Assembly: GCA_036404255.1 (NCBI GenBank)
Contig: DASWOP010000045.1
Coordinates: forward strand, 1 to 33,973
Origin: JARLFX01 sp036404255
Lineage (GTDB): Bacteria; Acidobacteriota; Terriglobia; Terriglobales; Acidobacteriaceae
DNA length: 33,973 nucleotides
Direction of reading: 5' to 3'
Notes under the pieces: generated by a model
Seen by the model: the letters and a program-made list of their open reading frames with translations, nothing else
Database searches by the model: none
What the model was told of the DNA's origin: nothing
Translations under genes and position numbers: made by a program
Shown: positions 15,459-23,297 of the stretch, one piece after another
Position numbering within the stretch: position 1 is the stretch's first letter
Layout: each line of letters starts with the position of its first letter

Positions 15459-17330
15459 TCACTCATGGAAGTCCTGTAACTCCTTTGTCGGGATGGATGC
15501 GCGAACCGCATTGAGCACAGCGAGCAGATCGATCACCTCCTGGCCCACTGCGCCCACCAGCGGAGGCAGGTAGCCAAGCGCCGCAGCGATCATTCCGATG
15601 GAACTCAGCACCATGCCACCCACCGCGCTCTGTAGCGCGATGGACCGCATGCGCTTCCCAATGTGCAGAAGCTCGTCGACCTTGCCGAGCGTCGGGTCAA
15701 GAATCACCGCCCCGGCGGCCTCTGCGGTGATGTCGCTGTTCTGGCCAAACGCGATTCCCACGGTTGCAGCCATCATCGCCGGAGCATCGTTGATGCCGTC
15801 TCCGAGAAAGAGTGTTGGGCCCTTCTGCGTCTCGGCGCGCACGATCGTCAACTTCTCTTCCGGCGTCAGGCTCGAACGCACATCGGTGATGCCGACGATG
15901 TCCGCAAGGTGCTGCACCTCGCTTGCCCTGTCGCCAGACAGGATCATCAGGTGTTTCACATCGTGCTTAGGCATGAGGTGGCTGATGAACGACTTTCCTT
16001 CGTTCCGTGGACGATCGTGGAACTTCAGCAGTCCGGATACGCGTCCGTCCACCACAATCACGCACTCCATACCGGAGGTGCTCGGTGGCAGCGCAGCCGC
16101 CAGCTCCGGGGGGAGCTTTCCTCTTCCGGTAACAAGGATCGTTTGCCCATCGATGTGGCCCGTCAATCCTTCTCCGGGTTTTTCGCTGATGTTCTCCACG
16201 TTTTGCAGCACGATATTTTGATCGCCCGCTGCATGCGTGATGGCGCTCGCCAGCGGATGTTTGGAGTACTGCTCCAGGCTGGCTGCCAGCCGAAGCACGC
16301 TCACCGGGTCGGCTCCAGAAAAGCAGAGCGTCTCCGTGACGATGGGCTCGCCGTGGGTCAGGGTTCCGGTCTTATCGAAGAACATCGTCTGAATCTTACC
16401 CACCTGCTCAAGAATGACGGGCTTCTTGATGACGATTCCGCGTTTAGCCGCGAGCGAGATCGCGCCAATGATCGATATGGGAATCGCCAACAGCAGAGGG
16501 CACGGAGTTGCAATCACGATGACGGCAAGAAACCGTTCCGGATTGCCACTCAGCCACCATCCGGCCAGCGCGACTACGACGGCAATCGGCGTGTAGATCG
16601 CGCCCAGTCGATCAGCCAGGCGGCGGATCATGGGCGGATGCTGTTCCGCCGTCTGCATGACGGCCATGATGCGTGCATAGCGCGAATCCACAGCCAGCTT
16701 GTCGGCAACGATGGTCAGGGCGAAGTCTTCATTCAGCGCGCCGGAGATGACCTGCGAGCCTGCGATCTTACGCATGCGAAATGGCTCGCCGGTCAGGAAC
16801 GATTCATCCATGGTTCCCAGACCGGATTCGACAGTTCCATCCACCGGGCAGATTTCGTGAGGAAAGATAACCAGGCGATCCCCGATCACGATGTCGGTCA
16901 CTGCGATGTCCTGAGCTGCGCCATCCACAACGCGATGCGCCACACTGGGCATGCGTTTGGCCAGCGCATTCAGCACGGACGAAGCGTGCGCAGTCGCAAT
17001 CTCTTCCAGCGCCTGGCCACCCGAGAGCATCAGCACGATGATCGTGGCGATAAGAGGCTCGCCCATGAGCGCGGCGGTGACGATGGAAAGGCCAGCCAGA
17101 AAGTCAGAACCGAATTGCCGTTTGACTATTTGTCCGAAGAGGTCATACAGCAAGGGCAGTCCGCCCACCACTACGGCGAGCCATAGGGGAAGTGTCGAGA
17201 TTCTGCCTGTGACATGAAATCCATAGTGCAGAGAAAAGTAGACAAGAATAGCCACGAAGGCGACCACGACAGTGGTGTGGTTCCACGTCAGTCGTAAATT
17301 GCGATGCGAAGGCTGCTTTTCATCTTGCAT
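15459..17330 (-). CDS. P1B-type heavy-metal transporting ATPase with TPCP motif
   Basis: The 623-residue protein has all P-type ATPase landmarks in order: N-terminal membrane helices (about 20-105), actuator motif TGEP (180-183), a transmembrane metal-site motif TPCP (275-278), the phosphorylation site DKTGT (Asp319), the P1B-specific HP dipeptide in SKHPLASAI, and the hinge GDGINDAP. It ends with helices carrying GQEVIDLLAVLNAVRA. It should use ATP to pump a metal ion across the inner membrane. The common CPC/CPH motif of Cu, Zn and Cd pumps is replaced by TPC, as in the less-studied subgroups linked to Ni, Co or Fe. There is no N-terminal HMA metal-binding domain. ATG start with GAGGATGAG upstream. 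No metal regulator is nearby. Confidence 0.9.
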   Translation of the reverse strand: MQDEKQPSHRNLRLTWNHTTVVVAFVAILVYFSLHYGFHVTGRISTLPLWLAVVVGGLPLLYDLFGQIVKRQFGSDFLAGLSIVTAALMGEPLIATIIVLMLSGGQALEEIATAHASSVLNALAKRMPSVAHRVVDGAAQDIAVTDIVIGDRLVIFPHEICPVDGTVESGLGTMDESFLTGEPFRMRKIAGSQVISGALNEDFALTIVADKLAVDSRYARIMAVMQTAEQHPPMIRRLADRLGAIYTPIAVVVALAGWWLSGNPERFLAVIVIATPCPLLLAIPISIIGAISLAAKRGIVIKKPVILEQVGKIQTMFFDKTGTLTHGEPIVTETLCFSGADPVSVLRLAASLEQYSKHPLASAITHAAGDQNIVLQNVENISEKPGEGLTGHIDGQTILVTGRGKLPPELAAALPPSTSGMECVIVVDGRVSGLLKFHDRPRNEGKSFISHLMPKHDVKHLMILSGDRASEVQHLADIVGITDVRSSLTPEEKLTIVRAETQKGPTLFLGDGINDAPAMMAATVGIAFGQNSDITAEAAGAVILDPTLGKVDELLHIGKRMRSIALQSAVGGMVLSSIGMIAAALGYLPPLVGAVGQEVIDLLAVLNAVRASIPTKELQDFHE

Positions 17331-17397
17331 AGGTACTCATCCTCTCGATGCCGGCAGAGACAGCGGCTACATCAGGGAAGAGAGCCCGAAAACAACA

Positions 17398-17454
17398 CAC
17401 GATGCAGTTGGCTTCAAAGGGTACTTGATTTCCTTTGAAGCCAGCCGCATCGTG
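17398..17454 (-). terminator. Terminator hairpin of the S41 protease gene
   Basis: CACGATGC (17398-17405) pairs with GCATCGTG (17447-17454) and, inside a small AGTT/AGCC internal loop, GGCTTCAAAGG (17410-17420) pairs with CCTTTGAAGCC (17432-17442). It begins 28 bp past the protease stop. On the minus strand a T-rich run (TTGTTTTC) follows, as for a Rho-independent terminator. Confidence 0.75.
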
Positions 17455-17481
17455 CAACAGCGATTGTCGTAGCAGCAATAA

Positions 17482-19098
17482 TTAGGGACGGGTACCAGCC
17501 GGCACCTTATCCTTCAGCAACTGGGCCTGCTTGGCGTGATCCTGTAGCGTCTGCGCTTCGGGGAGGTAGCCCAGACCCTTCTGGATCATCGGGTCCCACT
17601 CAGCGCGGACCTTCGCGCCCTCAATCATGCCGAACTGCGAGGTGAAGAGCTCACTTTTGATGCTGGCCTTCACCCAGTCGATCACACCATTGATATCCGC
17701 ATCGGTATAGTCGATCTTCTGGCTGGTCAGGAACTCCTTGAACTCCTTCAGCACAGCATCGTCCACCACAAAATCCTTGGTCACTTTCTTGGTGGCCAGA
17801 TAGTGCTTGCTGAAGTTGAAGTAGGCGTAGTGCTGTAGCAGCGTGTCCTGGAAATGGTTGGGCTTGGGCGCTTCAATCTTCTCGTCGGGCGTGATGCCGC
17901 CGCCGCCGTAGACTGTGCGGCCAGAGTCCGTCAGCTTCACTTCGCGGTTTTTGTTGTCCGTCGGCTGTGTGGCAGAGTCGCGCACGTAGTAGTAGTCGTA
18001 GAGCGAAACGTTGTCGTAGTTGCGCTGGATCAGCCGTCCGCTGGGTGTGTAGTAGTGGTAGGTGGTCAGCGCCAGCCCAGTCTCCTCCGCAATGGGATAC
18101 ACAGTCTGCACCAGACCCTTGCCGAAGGTTGTCTCACCCACGACCAATGCGCGATCATGGTCCTGCAGCGCGCCGGAGACGATCTCTGCCGCCGATGCCG
18201 TATTGCGATTTACCAGCACAACGATGGGATACCTGGGGCCATCTTCGCCGTGGGCTGCGCGGTAGACCTGATCGGGACCGCCGCGGCCATGTTGCGAAAC
18301 CACAACCTGACCCTTCTCCAGAAACTTGTCTGACATGTTGACGGCCTCATTCAGCAGGCCGCCCGGATTGCTGCGCAGATCGATCATCAGCCCCTTGATC
18401 GTGCCGAGGCGGCTCAACGCTTCGCCGACCTCGCGGCTGGTGGTCTCCTGGAAGTTCGTCACATGAATATAGCCGATGCCCGGGCGGATCATGTAAGCCA
18501 GATCGACCGAATAGCGTGGGATCTCATCGCGGATCAGGTCGAAGACCAGCGGTTTGGCTTCGCCTTCGCGGCCCATGGTCACAGATACGTGAGTGCCCTT
18601 GGGTCCTTTGAGCAGGGAGGCGACGGCAGCGGAGTCCATGCCGTCCGTCGCTTTGCCGTCAATGGAGATAATGACGTCGCCGGGGCGAATGCCGGCCTTA
18701 TAGGCAGGCGTACCCTCAAACGGAGCGACCACAACGATCTTGTTGTTCTGCGGCTGGATCGTCATGCCGACGCCGTAGTAGCGGCCGTGCTGCTCCTCCC
18801 GCATGTCGTGGAAGGCCTTTGGATCAAAAAAGTTGGAGTGCGGATCCAGCGTATGCAGCATGGCCGGGATCGCGCCGTCGTAGATGCTCTTGTCGATCGC
18901 CTCTGCGTTCATGGGCGTGGCGTAGTTCTGCTCCACCACGGCGTACACGTCGGTGAACTTGTGCAGGCTGTCCCGCAGGGTCGATTCACTGGAGGCCGAC
19001 TGCGCCCGCAGGCGCTGGTTGGCAGCCATACCCGCAAGACCGCAGATGGCGAGAAAAAGTGTGGCGGAAAAGAGCGAACGGCGAGTACGGGAAGACAT
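17482..19098 (-). CDS. S41-family carboxyl-terminal processing protease (CtpA/Prc-like)
   Basis: The 538-residue protein starts with a signal peptide or membrane anchor (RRSLFSATLFLAICGLAGMA). A PDZ domain (about 105-185; GVGMTIQPQNN, AGIRPGDVIISIDGK) recognises the C-terminal tail of substrates. The protease core follows with LMIDLRSNPGGLLNEAV, the nucleophile Ser302 (NTASAAEIVSG) and Lys327 (TFGKGLVQT). The 25-residue spacing is typical of the Ser-Lys dyad of Ctp proteases. It should act outside the inner membrane in processing or quality control of envelope proteins. It is transcribed divergently from a SurA-like chaperone, which fits an envelope-protein role. ATG start with only a weak GAGG upstream. 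A strong terminator follows. Confidence 0.93.
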   Translation of the reverse strand: MSSRTRRSLFSATLFLAICGLAGMAANQRLRAQSASSESTLRDSLHKFTDVYAVVEQNYATPMNAEAIDKSIYDGAIPAMLHTLDPHSNFFDPKAFHDMREEQHGRYYGVGMTIQPQNNKIVVVAPFEGTPAYKAGIRPGDVIISIDGKATDGMDSAAVASLLKGPKGTHVSVTMGREGEAKPLVFDLIRDEIPRYSVDLAYMIRPGIGYIHVTNFQETTSREVGEALSRLGTIKGLMIDLRSNPGGLLNEAVNMSDKFLEKGQVVVSQHGRGGPDQVYRAAHGEDGPRYPIVVLVNRNTASAAEIVSGALQDHDRALVVGETTFGKGLVQTVYPIAEETGLALTTYHYYTPSGRLIQRNYDNVSLYDYYYVRDSATQPTDNKNREVKLTDSGRTVYGGGGITPDEKIEAPKPNHFQDTLLQHYAYFNFSKHYLATKKVTKDFVVDDAVLKEFKEFLTSQKIDYTDADINGVIDWVKASIKSELFTSQFGMIEGAKVRAEWDPMIQKGLGYLPEAQTLQDHAKQAQLLKDKVPAGTRP

Positions 19099-19566
19099 GC
19101 TGTGGCAGAACCTCAGGGCGCAGCGGAGAATGCTGCTTAATAAGACGAAGTATACATCCGGGCGTAAGCCGTGGGCAGAGCCGTAGCTGGCGGAATCGTC
19201 CTCGTTCTGCTTTTGGGATCGTCCTAAATTCTGCTTTTAGTAGTGTCCTCGGCTTGCTTTTGGGATTAAGCCCCCGGCTTCAGCCGGGGGAGTGCAGGCT
19301 TTAGCCTGCACGGCGATTTGGGACCAATTAAAATTGGGCTTTAGCCCCGGAGATGCTCCTTGTCCCGTGCGCGACGAGCAGAATCTGGCACGCAGCCCCA
19401 AAATCGGCAGCGGAATCCGCTCTGGCGATTCGCAAGGCAGGCCCTTCGCCATTTAGAATGACCGTACCGGATCCCGCGAGTCCAAGCCGCATGTGCCGAG
19501 AGGCCAGCGCGGTGAGGGCACGGTATAACCGCGCGCGGGCGGGATAGATTAGAGACCTTTATACCC
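19099..19566. other. Divergent intergenic region containing hairpin repeat copy A
   Basis: This 468-bp region separates two divergent envelope genes and must hold both promoters, though I could not place a consensus pair with confidence. Its centre (about 19205-19348) is filled by the composite repeat listed separately. I see no gene. Confidence 0.5.
19205..19348. repeat. GGCTTYAGCC hairpin repeat, copy A
   Basis: Three adjacent perfect hairpins share the core GGCTTYAGCC or its shorter form: CCCCCGGCT-TC-AGCCGGGGG (19271-19290), GTGCAGGCT-TT-AGCCTGCAC (19292-19311) and GGGCT-TT-AGCCC (19336-19347). They are preceded by degenerate tandem units beginning CTGCTTTTGGGAT and GCTTTTGGGATTAAG (about 19206-19270). 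The same composite occurs at 22975-23208. Confidence 0.85.
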
Positions 19567-21483
19567 ATGACTCTTCGTACATCGCAGCACCTGCCGCAGC
19601 TCGCAAACTTTCTCCCTATGCAGCGCACGGCACAACCTCTGCAGCATCGCGTACTGCGTCTCATGGCCGCCATGGGTTGTCTGGTTTTTGCCGCGGGAAC
19701 GCCTGCCCTGGGGCAGACGGCCCCGTCAACTCCGGCATCGCAGTCCATGCCCCGGCCCGCCCCGATTACGCCGAACGGCACCGTCGTGGAAGACGTGATT
19801 GCGCGTATTAACGACCAGATCATCACCCGGTCTGACGTGGAGCGCGCGCAGATGCAGTTTGACCAGGAGACGCAGGGCCGCGACCTGACGCCAGACGAAA
19901 AGGCGGAGCGGCAGCACACCCTCCTGCGCGACCTGATCGACCAGCAACTGCTGCTCTCCAAGGGTAAAGAGATGAGCATCAACGCCGATGCTCAGGTGAT
20001 TACCCAACTCGACGAGATCCGCAAGCAGAATCACTTCGCCAGCATGGAAGAGCTGGAAAAGGCTGCGTCGCAGCAGGGCGTCTCGTTTGAAGATTTCAAG
20101 GCAAACATCCGCAACAACATCATCACGCAGCAGGTAGTGCGTGACCAGGTTGGCCGCCGTCTACAGCTCACGCATACTGACGCGGAGCAGTATTACGCCG
20201 CGCACAAGGCCGATTTCACCCAGCCGGAGAGCGTAAAGCTGAACGAGATATTGATTTCAACGCCCTCTCCCGATGGCCAGATGCCCGACGATGCGACCGT
20301 TGCCGCCGCAAAGGCAAAGGCGGACGATGCCGCAGCGAAGCTGAAGGCTGGCACCTCCTTTGAAGAGCTGGCCAAGCAGGTTTCGAATGGCCCAACCGCG
20401 GCACAGGGCGGCGATCTGGGCGATTTCAAGCGCGGTGCGCTGGCCAGGGAACTGGAAGATAAGACATTTTCACTGCCCGTTGGCGGCGTAACGGACCCCA
20501 TCCGCACCCGGCAGGGTTACGTTCTGCTGAAGGTCACAGGGCATACGCCCGGTGGCGTGCAGCCGCTGGCTGATGTTGAAAACCAGGTGGAAGAAGCCGT
20601 CTACATGAGCAAGATGCAGCCCGCTCTGCGTGCCTATCTCACGCAGCTGCGTGAAGATGCCTACATTGACATCAAGCCTGGTTTTGTCGATGCGGGTGCC
20701 AGCCCCAAGCAGACCAAGCCGGTCTTTACGGCATACGCACCGCCAACAGTGAAGAAGAAGAAGACGGCAGTCGCGAAGAAGCGGTTTGACCGCCACGGCC
20801 ACATCATCAATACAGAAGAAGTTGCGGCATCTGCCGCAGCCGCGGCCACTGCCCCCGCGGTAGCAACCGCACCAGCGGCTTCTGCATCATCGGCTCCTGC
20901 CGTTGCCACGAGCACGAGTGCGACTAGGCCGCAGACCGCCAGGGTGATCCCGGGCAAGCATGGCAAGCCGGGGAAGATCAAACGCGAGAAGGTTCGCTTT
21001 GGCCAGGCTCCGCGAGAGACACTGCCAGAAGTCGCAGGCTCGCAGAAGGGCACTGTTCCGACCGAAGTGGGTTCCGCAAAGACCACGACCAGCATGGTCT
21101 CTGAAGCGCTGCCGGACCAGACAGCTGCTATGGCCGAGAATCCTGATCCGCTTGGCCCCAAAGCCGGGCCGAAGGTGAAGTCGCGCTATGCCGCCCGCCC
21201 GCCCGAGCCTAAGAAGCCCAGGGTAAAGGTAAAAGCTGTGCCAGTGGCTCCTGCCGCACCGTCCGTGGAAGAGACGGCAGCCCAGAAGACTCAGGCCGCA
21301 CCGCTCGGATTAAACGGCGACACGTCGAAGAAGAAGACGAAGGTGAAGCACAAAGGGCCCAAGGAGCGTATTACCTCCAAACCGGCCCCTGTAGCACCCG
21401 TTGCGCCGGCACCCAGCGATACTGTGGCTCCCAGCGCGATTCCGCCTCCGCCCCAGCCTTCGACTGCAACGCCGAAGCCGTAA
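19567..21483 (+). CDS. SurA-like periplasmic chaperone / peptidyl-prolyl isomerase with long basic tail
   Basis: The 638-residue protein has a signal sequence (about residues 30-55, RLMAAMGCLVFAAGTPALGQ), then a SurA N-terminal chaperone domain (VVEDVIARINDQIITRSDVE, DLIDQQLLLSKGKEM, HFASMEELEKAASQQGVSFE). One parvulin-type rotamase domain follows (about 218-330: VKLNEILIST, FEELAKQVSNGPTAAQGGDL, LPVGGVTDPIRTRQGYVLLK). It should help outer-membrane proteins fold in the periplasm. E. coli SurA has two parvulin domains and about 430 residues; here there is one, and residues from about 385 are a low-complexity Ala/Pro/Lys tail with repeated KKKK-type clusters. The start at 19567 is the first ATG; an ATG at 19618 would give a shorter signal peptide. 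No strong ribosome site precedes either. Confidence 0.88.
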   Translation: MTLRTSQHLPQLANFLPMQRTAQPLQHRVLRLMAAMGCLVFAAGTPALGQTAPSTPASQSMPRPAPITPNGTVVEDVIARINDQIITRSDVERAQMQFDQETQGRDLTPDEKAERQHTLLRDLIDQQLLLSKGKEMSINADAQVITQLDEIRKQNHFASMEELEKAASQQGVSFEDFKANIRNNIITQQVVRDQVGRRLQLTHTDAEQYYAAHKADFTQPESVKLNEILISTPSPDGQMPDDATVAAAKAKADDAAAKLKAGTSFEELAKQVSNGPTAAQGGDLGDFKRGALARELEDKTFSLPVGGVTDPIRTRQGYVLLKVTGHTPGGVQPLADVENQVEEAVYMSKMQPALRAYLTQLREDAYIDIKPGFVDAGASPKQTKPVFTAYAPPTVKKKKTAVAKKRFDRHGHIINTEEVAASAAAAATAPAVATAPAASASSAPAVATSTSATRPQTARVIPGKHGKPGKIKREKVRFGQAPRETLPEVAGSQKGTVPTEVGSAKTTTSMVSEALPDQTAAMAENPDPLGPKAGPKVKSRYAARPPEPKKPRVKVKAVPVAPAAPSVEETAAQKTQAAPLGLNGDTSKKKTKVKHKGPKERITSKPAPVAPVAPAPSDTVAPSAIPPPPQPSTATPKP

Positions 21484-21558
21484 TCGGCAACGCTCATTCG
21501 CTGTGTCGCACGTGCCGGGCTTTCATCATCCGGCATGGCCGCGATGCATGAGGACACT

Positions 21559-22551
21559 ATGAAAGACTTCTTCATCATCGACGCGCCAAAGTTTGAGAAC
21601 AAAAACGTTGACTCGTACTTTGTGCTGTCATCCATCCAGCAGCGCGAGCGCAAGCAGGGCGGCGCATATCTTGCGCTGGTTCTGAGCGACAAGACAGGCA
21701 GCTTCGACGCGCGCATGTGGGAAGACTTCTCTGATGCGCTGGCCACCTGCGGCGCGGGCTGCTACGTGAAGGTGCGCGGCCAGGTCAGCAACTATCAGGG
21801 CAAGTTCCAGATCACCCTGCAGCGCATGCGGATGGCGGCAGAGAGTGAGATTGAGCCGTCTGATTTCCTCGCCGTCACCACCCGGGACATTGACGCGATG
21901 TGGGCGGAGCTGCGCGCACACGTCGCTGGCTTTCAAAACGCCGACCTCAAGCGGTTGGTGAATTCATTCCTCGACGACGAAGAGATCGCCGCGGCCTACA
22001 AGAAAGCACCCGCAGCAAAGCTGCTGCACCACGCGTGGATCGGCGGCCTGCTGGAGCACGTCGTTGGCCTGCTTGCAGTAGCGAAATCTATAGCCCCGTG
22101 CTATCCCGAAGCCGACCTCGACCTCATCATGACCGGCTGCATCCTGCACGACATTGGTAAGACGCGCGAGCTCGCGTGGAAGACCTCATTCCGCTACACC
22201 CTCGAAGGCCTGCTCATCGGCCACATCAGCATCGCCATGGGCATGCTGCGCGAGCAGATCGAGAAGCTGGGCGATTTCCCCGAGAAGCTGCGCATCCTCG
22301 TAGAGCACATGATCCTGAGCCACCACGGCCAGTACGAATTCGGCTCGCCCAAGCTGCCCATGCTGCCGGAAGCGATCATCTTCCATACCATCGACGATCT
22401 CGAAGCGAAGCTGCAGGCGGTGCGGACCGAGTTCGCCCTGCAGGAGCGCAACGGCAGCGCGGCAGACGAGATGACCGAACGCATGTGGGCGCTCGACAAT
22501 CGCCAGATCCTGAATACGAAGCGTTATTTGAACGCCCCGGAGAAGAAGTAG
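21559..22551 (+). CDS. YhaM-like 3'-5' exoribonuclease (OB fold + HD domain)
   Basis: The 330-residue protein has an N-terminal OB-fold nucleic-acid-binding domain (about 10-95; YLALVLSDKTGSFDARMW, GCYVKVRGQVSNYQGKFQIT) and a C-terminal HD phosphohydrolase domain. The metal-binding residues are visible at His157/158, HDIGK (197-201), the HHG at 255-257, and Asp279/280. This is the arrangement of YhaM, a 3'-5' exoribonuclease acting in RNA turnover, with some DNase activity reported for relatives. ATG 21559 is chosen because GAGG lies 5 bases upstream; an ATG at 21535 would add eight residues without a ribosome site. Only 2 bp separate it from the EVE-domain gene, so the two are co-translated or at least co-transcribed. 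Confidence 0.88.
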   Translation: MKDFFIIDAPKFENKNVDSYFVLSSIQQRERKQGGAYLALVLSDKTGSFDARMWEDFSDALATCGAGCYVKVRGQVSNYQGKFQITLQRMRMAAESEIEPSDFLAVTTRDIDAMWAELRAHVAGFQNADLKRLVNSFLDDEEIAAAYKKAPAAKLLHHAWIGGLLEHVVGLLAVAKSIAPCYPEADLDLIMTGCILHDIGKTRELAWKTSFRYTLEGLLIGHISIAMGMLREQIEKLGDFPEKLRILVEHMILSHHGQYEFGSPKLPMLPEAIIFHTIDDLEAKLQAVRTEFALQERNGSAADEMTERMWALDNRQILNTKRYLNAPEKK

Positions 22552-22553
22552 CC

Positions 22554-22931
22554 ATGCCTTTTCTGCTGAAGACCGAGCCCGATGTCTACTCCTTCGCGGA
22601 CCTGGTGCGCGACAAAGAGACCATCTGGGACGGCGTCGCCAATCCCACCGCGGTGAAGTATCTGCGTGAGATGAAGAAGGGCGAGACCCTCATCATCTAC
22701 CACACCGGCGACGAAAAGACCGCAATGGGCACCGCGACGGTGGTCAGCGTAGACGCGACCGACCCCAAAGTGCCGCAGGTAAAAATCAAGGTGGGCAAGG
22801 CGATCAAGCAGCCGAAGACGCTGGCCCAGATCAAGGCGAACCCCATCTTCAAGACCTCCCCGCTGGTCATTATCGGCCGCCTGGGCGTCGTACCGCTGAC
22901 GGCAGATCAATGGGACTGGCTGGTTGGCTGA
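22554..22931 (+). CDS. EVE-domain protein (PUA-like, modified-base binding)
   Basis: This 125-residue protein is a single EVE domain: MPFLLKTEPDVYSFADLVRD, then TIWDGVANPTAVKYLREMKK, GETLIIYHTGDEKTAMGTAT, and a C-terminal end SPLVIIGRLGVVPLTADQWD. The Trp in WDGV and the WLVG end are typical. EVE domains belong to the PUA-like group and bind modified bases in DNA or RNA. Human THYN1 and bacterial YTH-related proteins share this fold. The start lies 2 bp after the YhaM-like gene's stop, suggesting that base recognition and exonuclease action may be linked. No ribosome site is expected because of the coupling. Length is normal for a stand-alone EVE protein. Confidence 0.88.
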   Translation: MPFLLKTEPDVYSFADLVRDKETIWDGVANPTAVKYLREMKKGETLIIYHTGDEKTAMGTATVVSVDATDPKVPQVKIKVGKAIKQPKTLAQIKANPIFKTSPLVIIGRLGVVPLTADQWDWLVG

Positions 22932-23297
22932 AGGAGCGACTGCAAGGATGGATTGCAGCATGGTGCCGGAAATATTTTGATTGGTTTTGGGATTAAGCTC
23001 CCCTGGGTTGGCTTTTTAGAATGGTTAAGCTTCCGGGCATTTTTAGGATCAGCCTCGGGGTTGTTTTTCAGGATTCCCCCCAGGGTTTATTTTTAGGATT
23101 AAGTTCCCTGGGCTGTTTTTCAGGATTAAGCCCCCGGCTTTAGCCGGGGGGAGTGGGGCTTCAGCCCCACGGAAGAGTTCAGCTCAAAGAAAGGGGCTTT
23201 AGCCCCGGAAGCTTTGCAGCGATCCTCTTCGAAGTGCCGCACTTGTTACAATTTTTATAGCCGTGTTTCTTCCCCGGCAGCAGAGTGAGACGATAAG
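22932..23297. other. Intergenic region holding hairpin repeat copy B
   Basis: The 366-bp space before aroC is almost entirely repeat sequence (listed separately). The last 80 bp, CTTGTTACAATTTTTATAG onward, could carry the aroC promoter. No gene is seen. Confidence 0.5.
22975..23208. repeat. GGCTTYAGCC hairpin repeat, copy B, with degenerate tandem units
   Basis: Hairpins CCCCCGGCT-TT-AGCCGGGGG (23131-23150), GTGGGGCT-TC-AGCCCCAC (23153-23170) and GGGGCT-TT-AGCCCC (23193-23206) repeat the order seen in copy A. Upstream, five or six decayed units of about 25-30 bp follow a T-run, GGATTAAG, then C-rich/GGG pattern (about 22979-23130). Confidence 0.87.

Noticed and set aside
15663..17186. Long open frame (507 codons) on the plus strand opposite the metal ATPase
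   Set aside because: His/Arg/Gln-rich with no domain, and every ATPase motif on the other strand is intact. Long antisense frames are expected in GC-rich genes.
22176..22553. Longer start for the EVE-domain gene inside the YhaM-like gene
   Set aside because: The extra N-terminal sequence is an Arg/His/Pro-rich out-of-frame reading of the YhaM gene; the ATG at 22554 starts exactly at the EVE domain.
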